Positions 58,995 through 64,000 of a stretch of DNA of 64,000 nt are shown here, piece by piece. This DNA is from Methylobacterium sp. Leaf112. Lineage in GTDB: Bacteria; Pseudomonadota; Alphaproteobacteria; Rhizobiales; Beijerinckiaceae. Position 1 is the stretch's first letter. The number at the start of each line of letters is the position of its first letter. The stretch lies in contig NZ_LMNG01000032.1 of the NCBI RefSeq assembly GCF_001423295.1, positions 1 through 64,000 of the forward strand, read 5' to 3'. A program made the translations under genes and the position numbers. The notes below the pieces were generated by a model, which had not been told where the DNA came from, searched no databases, and saw only the letters and a list, made by a program, of their open reading frames with translations.

Positions 58995-60797
58995 TTAGTT
59001 CGGGAGCGCGAACACGGTCAGCTGACCGCCGAGGTTGGTGTAGTTCGAGAGGGCGGCGTAGCCACCCACCGCGCCGAGACCGGCGTTCGGGTCGGTCAGG
59101 CCGGCCGCGAGGCCGATGCCGGCCCAGCCACCGACACCCGACAGGATGCCGACGAACTGCTTGCCCTTGTGCTGGTAGGTCATCACGTTGCCGATGATGC
59201 CCGACGGGGTCTTGAACTTGTAGAGCTCTTTGCCGGTCTTGGCGTCGACGGCCTTCAGGTACCCCTCGAGGGTGCCGTAGAACACCACGTCACCGGCGGT
59301 GGCAAGAGCGCCAGACCAGACCGAGAACTGCTCGGAGTTCGACCACTTGATCTTACCCGCGATGTTGTCCCAGGCGATGAAGTTGCCCATGCCGCCGTGG
59401 CTGTTGGGGGCCGGGTACATGGCCAGCGTCGCGCCGACGTAGGGCTGACCGGGGGTGTAGGACACCCGGAACGGCTCGTAGTCCATGCAGACGTGGTTGG
59501 TGGGCACGTAGAACAGCTGGGTCTTCGGCGAGAACGCCGCAGGCTGCTGGTCCTTGGTGCCGAGAGCGGCGGGGCAGATACCCTTGGAGTTGGTATCCTC
59601 ACCGTTCTGCTCGGTGGAGTACTTGGCCTGGACGAGCGGACGACCGTAGGTCTTCGAGCCCTTGTCCATGTCGACCTTGGAGGCCCAGTTCACCACCGGA
59701 TCGAACTTCTCGGCGACCAGGAGCTCGCCGGTGGCGCGATCGAGGGTGTAGCCGAAGCCGTTACGGTCGAAGTGGGTGAGGAGCGGACGATCCTTGCCGT
59801 CGACCTTCTGATCCGTGAGGATCATCTCGTTGATGCCGTCGTAGTCCCACTCGTCGTGCGGGGTCATCTGGTAGACCCACTTGGTCATGCCGGTATCCGG
59901 GTTACGTGCCCAGATGGTCATGGACCACTTGTTGTCGCCCGGACGCTGCTTGGGGTTCCAGGTCGAGGGATTGCCCGAGCCGTAGTAAACGAGGTCCAGC
60001 TTCGGATCGTAGGAGAACCAGCCCCAGGTGCAGCCGCCGCCGGTCTTCCACTGGTCGCCTTCCCAGCTCTTCAGCGAGGAATCCTTGCCGACCGGCTTGC
60101 CGAGCGAGGTGGTCTTCTCGGGATCGACGATCAGCTGATCGTCGGGACCGACGGAGTAACCGCGCCAGGCCTTCTTGCCGGTCTTGGCATCGTAGGCCGT
60201 GACGTGGCACTGCACGCCGAACTCGCCGCCGGAGATGCCGACGATGATCTTGTCCTTCACGGGCAGAACGGTGGCGGTGTTGGTCTCACCCTTCTTGGGG
60301 TCGCCGTTGACGACGGACCAGTTCACCTTGCCGGACTTGGCGTCGAGCGAGACGACGGTGGTGTCGGCCTGGTGCAGGATGATGTTGCCATCGGCGTAGG
60401 CGAGACCACGGTTGACCGTGTCACAGCACATGACCGGAATGACCGACGGGTCCTGCTTCGGCTCGTACTTCCAGACGATCACGCCTTCCTTGTCGAGGTC
60501 GAGGGCGTAGACGATGTTCGGGAAGGGGGTGTGGACGTACATCATGTTGCCGACGACGAGCGGGGAGCCCTCGTGGCCGCGCAGCACGCCGGTCGAGAAC
60601 GTCCAGGCGACCTGGAGTTGCTTGACGTTGCTGGCGTTGATCTGGTCGAGCTTGGAATAGCGGGTGTTGCCGTAATCGACGGTCTGAAGGACCTGCTCGG
60701 CCGGGTTGGCCGTGCGCTTCAGGACGTCTTCGTTGGCGAGGACCGGGCTAGAGGCCACCAGGCCGGCGCCCAGGGCAAGAAGGTGAACCGCTCTCAT
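58995..60797 (-). CDS. xoxF: Lanthanide-dependent PQQ methanol dehydrogenase XoxF
   Basis: The 600-residue protein has a signal peptide (MRAVHLLALGAGLVASSPVL) and an eight-bladed quinoprotein propeller. Key features: VMCCDT near residue 124 (the vicinal disulfide over PQQ), GVQCHVTAYDAKTGKKAWRG, TGGGCTWGWFSYDP, and DEWDYDG near residue 317, where the second Asp (absent in MxaF) marks the lanthanide type. Trp/Gly repeats such as WAGIGLAAGL close the barrel. It oxidises methanol to formaldehyde or further to formate, passing electrons to XoxG. GGAGG seven bases upstream of ATG 60797 fixes the start. Confidence 0.97.
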   Translation of the reverse strand: MRAVHLLALGAGLVASSPVLANEDVLKRTANPAEQVLQTVDYGNTRYSKLDQINASNVKQLQVAWTFSTGVLRGHEGSPLVVGNMMYVHTPFPNIVYALDLDKEGVIVWKYEPKQDPSVIPVMCCDTVNRGLAYADGNIILHQADTTVVSLDAKSGKVNWSVVNGDPKKGETNTATVLPVKDKIIVGISGGEFGVQCHVTAYDAKTGKKAWRGYSVGPDDQLIVDPEKTTSLGKPVGKDSSLKSWEGDQWKTGGGCTWGWFSYDPKLDLVYYGSGNPSTWNPKQRPGDNKWSMTIWARNPDTGMTKWVYQMTPHDEWDYDGINEMILTDQKVDGKDRPLLTHFDRNGFGYTLDRATGELLVAEKFDPVVNWASKVDMDKGSKTYGRPLVQAKYSTEQNGEDTNSKGICPAALGTKDQQPAAFSPKTQLFYVPTNHVCMDYEPFRVSYTPGQPYVGATLAMYPAPNSHGGMGNFIAWDNIAGKIKWSNSEQFSVWSGALATAGDVVFYGTLEGYLKAVDAKTGKELYKFKTPSGIIGNVMTYQHKGKQFVGILSGVGGWAGIGLAAGLTDPNAGLGAVGGYAALSNYTNLGGQLTVFALPN

Positions 60798-61452
60798 GCA
60801 TTCCTCCGACAAGTCTTGACACCGAGCGTTCGCAGATCCGGAGATGCGCGAGTTTTCGATGCGACCTGCTGTTTGCGACAGGGACAGATAACGCTTCCGT
60901 AGCGGGCGGAGGGCCGAACCGAACCATGAGGTCCCGGGTCGATCCTCCTGGCCGAGGGCCGCTATCCCTTTGCGGCGCCCCTCGAAACCGAAGCTTGAAT
61001 GAACTCTAAGAAAAATTCCGGGGCCGTCAACTCGCTTTGTGAGGGTTTCCTGAGGCTAGGCCAAAGGTCGTAAGGCCCCGACCTTGGTGAATCGACCCCT
61101 AATGCTGCGGCGCAACCAATGTTGCGGTGCAAAAACAGCGATCTTGTTACCAAAGCTTTTTATAGAGCGGACGGGATCTTATGCGCGAAACGCATGCGGA
61201 CATGCGGAATGCATGCGTGGTCCTCGATTTCGGCTGGATCCGAGCCGAACGCGCCCTCGGCTTCGATCGGACGCCGCCGGTAGTCCCGGGGCCATGCAGG
61301 ATAGTGCAGGTGGGCATTCCGGCCGCCGTATCGGTGGAAAGCCGCCGAACCTGCGCGGCCCGTCACGCCCAGGGGCGATGCGTTGTCTCGCCGCATCGGA
61401 GCCGCGGCGGCTTTTCCGGGGACGCCGACGCCTTCGCGGGCCCCTTGTCGGC
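60798..61452. other. Long upstream region of xoxF without a recognised gene
   Basis: A 655-base gap between xoxF and the ABC ATPase gene, both leftward, so it carries the xoxF promoter and the end of the ABC operon. The middle (60970-61170) is distinctly AT-richer (for example CTAAGAAAAATTCCGG, GTTACCAAAGCTTTTTATAG). No terminator with a T run, riboswitch or operator was recognised. Short frames here look random. Confidence 0.5.
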
Positions 61453-62319
61453 TCAGACGGCGATGATGCCGGGGTAGCGACCGGCGAGATCGGCCCGGGT
61501 CGCGTCCGCCCAGGGCCGGTCACGGGCTTCGCGCGGGCGGTCCAGGGCCACGGTGGCGACGCGGCGCGCCGGTCGGGCCGACACCAGAACGAGCCGGTCG
61601 GCGATGGCGATGGCCTCGGCGACGTTGTGGGTCACCATCAGGACTCCCATACCGGTTCCGGTGACGCTGTCGACGACCAGGCCGCGCAGGGCCGCCGCCG
61701 AGGCGTCGTCGAGGGACACGAACGGTTCGTCGAGGACGAGGATGCGCGGGCTCTGGGCCAAGGCCCGCGCCAGGGCGACGCGCCGGGCCATGCCGAGGGA
61801 CAGGGCGCCGGGATAGCGACGCCGCCACGGGGTCAGGCCGAGGGACTCGAACAGGGCATCGAGATCGCGGCCGCGCGCGGTGCGCGGCAGGGCGAGGCGC
61901 ACGTTTTGCTCGACGGTGCGCCAGGGCAGCAGGCGCGGCTCCTGGAACACCATGGCGATGCCGGCGGTCTCCGGGTCGGGCGTCACGCTGCCGTCGTAGG
62001 CGGTGTCGAGGCCGAGCAGGATGCGCAGGGTCGTGGTCTTGCCCGCCCCCGAGGGGCCGATGAGGCAGGTGATCTCGCGCGCGTGAAGGGAGAAGCCCAA
62101 GTCCCGCACCGCCTCGACGGGCTCGGGGCCGCCGGCGCCGTAGATCTTGGAGCGGATGTCGACGGTGAGGGCCGCGGGCCCGGCGCCGCCGGCGGACATG
62201 GGCCCGGCGCCGCCGGCGGACATGGGCTCAGCGCCGCCGGCGGACATGGGCTCAGCGCCGCCGGCGGACATGGGCCCGGCGCCGCCGGCGGACATGGGCT
62301 CAGCGCCAGCGTCGGACAT
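61453..62319 (-). CDS. ABC transporter ATP-binding protein (taurine/nitrate/sulfonate-type family)
   Basis: The 288-residue protein has five copies of MSAGGAxP at its N-terminus, then an ABC ATPase: Walker A LIGPSGAGKTTTLRILLGLD, Q-loop MVFQEPRLLPWRTVEQN, signature ALSLGMARRVALARALAQ (diverged LSLGM), Walker B ILVLDEPFVSLDDAS and switch His MVTHNVAEA. It fits the SsuB/TauB group. It starts inside a 24-bp repeat array; the ATG at 62319 overlaps the permease 3' end. Substrate is unknown. Each repeat contains a further in-frame ATG. Confidence 0.85.
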   Translation of the reverse strand: MSDAGAEPMSAGGAGPMSAGGAEPMSAGGAEPMSAGGAGPMSAGGAGPAALTVDIRSKIYGAGGPEPVEAVRDLGFSLHAREITCLIGPSGAGKTTTLRILLGLDTAYDGSVTPDPETAGIAMVFQEPRLLPWRTVEQNVRLALPRTARGRDLDALFESLGLTPWRRRYPGALSLGMARRVALARALAQSPRILVLDEPFVSLDDASAAALRGLVVDSVTGTGMGVLMVTHNVAEAIAIADRLVLVSARPARRVATVALDRPREARDRPWADATRADLAGRYPGIIAV

Positions 62320-62323
62320 GGGC
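62183..62323 (-). repeat. 24-bp tandem repeat array at the start of the ABC ATPase gene
   Basis: Five units of GCGCCGCCGGCGGACATGGG plus CCCG or CTCA, period 24, lie at 62183-62302, followed by one diverged unit (62303-62323). In the minus-strand frame each encodes MSAGGAGP or MSAGGAEP. The permease stop codon and the ATPase start codon fall in the last units. The array keeps frame because 24 is eight codons. Confidence 0.9.
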
Positions 62324-63037
62324 TTCGAGGCGCTGGAGGACGAGAATGTCGATGGCGATCATCACGCTCATGAACACGATGCTGTAGCCGACGATGGCGG
62401 CCACGTTCAGGCTCTGGACGAAGTAGTAGTTGATGGCGAAGCCGACCCCGTTGGGCCGTCCCAGCAGCTCGATCACCAGGACGATCTTCCAGGCCAGCGA
62501 CAGTCCGGAGCGGGCGGCCGCCACCACGAAGGGCTGGAGTTGGGGCACCAGCACGTGGGCGATCCAGGTGCGCCGGTCGAACCGGTAGGTCCGGGCCATC
62601 TCCTCCAGTTGCGGATCGAGGCCGCGCGCGCCCTCGCGCAGGATCACGGCGACGTTCGGCAGCTTGTTGAGCACCACGGCCAGCACCGCCGCGCCCTCGT
62701 TGAGGCCGACCCAGATGTAGGCCAGCACGGTGATGACGAGCGCAGGGGTGTTGAGGAGGATGAGGAGCGGCGTGTCGAGGACGAGGTTGAGGCGCCGCGA
62801 CCGCCCCAGCGCGATGCCGAGCAGCACGCCCAGCACCATGGCGAGCACGAAGGAGATCCCGACCCGCGCGAGGGTGATGCCGACGTTGGACCACAGGTCG
62901 CCCGAGGCGGATTCGCTCTGGATGAAGCTCAGGATCGCGAGGGGCGCCGGCAGCAGCCGCGAGCCGGCCGCGACGGCGGCCGCCTGCCACCCGGCCAGCA
63001 GGACGAGGACCGAGACGAGGCGGGTGGCGGTCCCCAT
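62300..63037 (-). CDS. ABC transporter permease (SsuC/TauC-like)
   Basis: The 245-residue protein has about six hydrophobic segments: VSVLVLLAGWQAAAVAAG, ISFVLAMVLGVLLGIALGRS, TPALVITVLAYIWVGLNEGA, then the EAA-type loop EMARTYRFDRRTWIAHVLVP, and SGLSLAWKIVLVIELLGRPN. This is the fold of BPD permeases for sulfonate-, nitrate- or taurine-type systems. It overlaps the ATPase gene and precedes it. The binding protein gene lies upstream. Confidence 0.86.
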   Translation of the reverse strand: MGTATRLVSVLVLLAGWQAAAVAAGSRLLPAPLAILSFIQSESASGDLWSNVGITLARVGISFVLAMVLGVLLGIALGRSRRLNLVLDTPLLILLNTPALVITVLAYIWVGLNEGAAVLAVVLNKLPNVAVILREGARGLDPQLEEMARTYRFDRRTWIAHVLVPQLQPFVVAAARSGLSLAWKIVLVIELLGRPNGVGFAINYYFVQSLNVAAIVGYSIVFMSVMIAIDILVLQRLEAHVRRWR

Positions 63038-63181
63038 GTCGCTAGAATCTCATCGTGCTAGGCAGGCTTCGCGGGAGTGGGCACCGGTTCTGCGTCGAGA
63101 ACCCGAGTCGGTTCGCGTCGGGGCGCCGAAGCGAACCGGCTCAGAGAGGCGCAGAGCGGCTCCGGCGCGCGGTCGCGTGCG

Positions 63182-64000
63182 TCAGCCATTCGCCGTGCCG
63201 TCGTAGTACAGGTCCGGCGGCAGGGCGGTGCCGGCGCCGACGAGGCGCTCGCCCCCGAGCCGGGCCAGGACGCCGTAGAGACGCTCGCCGTCGGCGCGTT
63301 CGGCGGTGAGCGCCCGGCGCGGGATGCCGGCGAGGAAGTCGCGCTTCAGGGCCTCGAAGGTCGCCTCGTCCTCGGCCGCCATGAGGGGGCGGACCACGTC
63401 CCACGCCGAGGCGTCCTGGGCAAGCATGTCCTTGGCCGCCTTCGAGGCGCGGGTGAAGCCCGCCACCGCCTCGGGCTTGGCCGAGACGGTCTCGCCCGCC
63501 AGGAGGTAGCCGATCAGCGCCATGGAGCCCGTGGCGCCGAAGGCCCGCATGATGTCGTCGGAGCCGATGATGCGCCGGAAGCCCTTCGGCTCCAGGCGCG
63601 CGCAATAGGTCCAGTACAGGAGGCCGGCGTCGAGTTCGCCCTGCTCGAGCTTGAGCGCCAGGAGGGGCGGCGCGCCGAACGCGATGGTGGCCTCGGTCTC
63701 GAGGTCGAGGCCGGCGGTGTCGCGGGCCTGGGCCTTGAGGAGGAGCCAGTTCTTGTCGAGCGGCCCGCCGGCGACGCCGATGCGCTTGCCCTTGAGGTCC
63801 TTGAGGGTGGCGATGGGACTCTTGCCCGGCACCATCAGGGACCCCTCGGTGGTGGAATAGGGAAAGAACCGCATGGCGCGGCCCTCGTTGCCGAGGCGGG
63901 CCGCCCACAGCAGGTCGCCCACGATGGTGTCGACCTGACCGCCCTGGAAGGCGATGCGGGCGGCATCGTTGCCGGCGAGCTTGACCACGTCGAGGGTGAA
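63182..64000 (-). CDS. ABC transporter substrate-binding protein, partial (5' end outside window)
   Basis: The frame is open to the window edge at 64000, so the start is missing. The visible about 270 residues show a SsuA/TauA-like pattern: AFQGGQVDTIVGDLLWAARL, FFPYSTTEGSLMVPGKSPIA, LKDLKGKRIGVAGGPLDKNW and APPLLALKLEQGELDAGLLY, ending DLYYDGTANG. With the permease and ATPase downstream it forms one leftward transporter operon. Adjacent to xoxF, but the ligand cannot be told from sequence. Confidence 0.85.
   Translation of the reverse strand, partial: FTLDVVKLAGNDAARIAFQGGQVDTIVGDLLWAARLGNEGRAMRFFPYSTTEGSLMVPGKSPIATLKDLKGKRIGVAGGPLDKNWLLLKAQARDTAGLDLETEATIAFGAPPLLALKLEQGELDAGLLYWTYCARLEPKGFRRIIGSDDIMRAFGATGSMALIGYLLAGETVSAKPEAVAGFTRASKAAKDMLAQDASAWDVVRPLMAAEDEATFEALKRDFLAGIPRRALTAERADGERLYGVLARLGGERLVGAGTALPPDLYYDGTANG

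Noticed and set aside
60962..61153. 63-codon minus-strand frame upstream of xoxF
   Set aside because: No ribosome site, signal or motif. Composition resembles random sequence in an AT-richer gap.

Overview
The window comes from a GC-rich alphaproteobacterial methylotroph of the Methylobacterium/Methylorubrum group. The evidence is a lanthanide-type methanol dehydrogenase cluster (xoxFGJ), a tetrahydromethanopterin/methylofuran C1 pathway (fae, mtdB, mch, fhcBADC, mptG), a pqq operon with a 29-residue PqqA and a fused PqqC/D, and a gene order (fhcBADC, then a two-component pair, then pqqABC/DE) that I recall from M. extorquens AM1. The species was not determined.

Layout. 1-8 kb: the 3' end of ftsK and lolA, then a two-gene surface-glycan-like insertion (acetyltransferase and an AT-richer fucosyltransferase-like gene), then plsC, xth and a threonine aldolase. 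8.5-14.2 kb: rpsO-pnp with RNA hairpins, a lipoprotein, two small membrane proteins, ridA and a polyamine-type binding protein. 14.2-28.2 kb: the H4MPT/methylofuran island, holding the formaldehyde-to-formate enzymes and several cofactor-biosynthesis or unassigned genes. 28.3-35.9 kb: a sensor/regulator pair (probably mxbDM) and the pqq operon ending in two small secreted proteins. 35.9-43.2 kb: branched-chain amino-acid genes ilvC, ilvN and ilvB, interrupted by a GST, a MazEF-like pair and a methyltransferase. ilvB has a recognisable leader peptide and attenuator. 43.4-55 kb: a chemosensory operon (CheW, CheR-TPR, CheW, MCP, CheA-REC, CheB, two hybrid histidine kinases) with no CheY and no flagellar genes. 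55-57.3 kb: folPBK and an L,D-transpeptidase. 57.3-64 kb: xoxJ, xoxG and xoxF, then an ABC transporter cut by the window edge.

How the genes fit together. XoxF with PQQ and a lanthanide oxidises methanol to formaldehyde and passes electrons to XoxG. Fae, MtdB and Mch then carry the C1 unit on H4MPT, and FhcABCD releases it as formate. MptG and the ATP-grasp, MfnF-like, HisA-like and CitG-like genes probably build the two C1 carriers. MxbDM is known in M. extorquens to control methanol oxidation genes.

The most noteworthy observations are the ilvB leader/attenuator (42.78-42.97 kb), the flagellum-independent chemosensory system ending in two histidine kinases, two 81-bp palindromic elements of identical length flanking its receptor gene, a MazF-like toxin whose frame runs without a stop across the GST gene, an ATP-grasp gene with no canonical start codon, and tandem repeats at several gene ends. 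No CRISPR array, rRNA, tRNA or insertion sequence was recognised.
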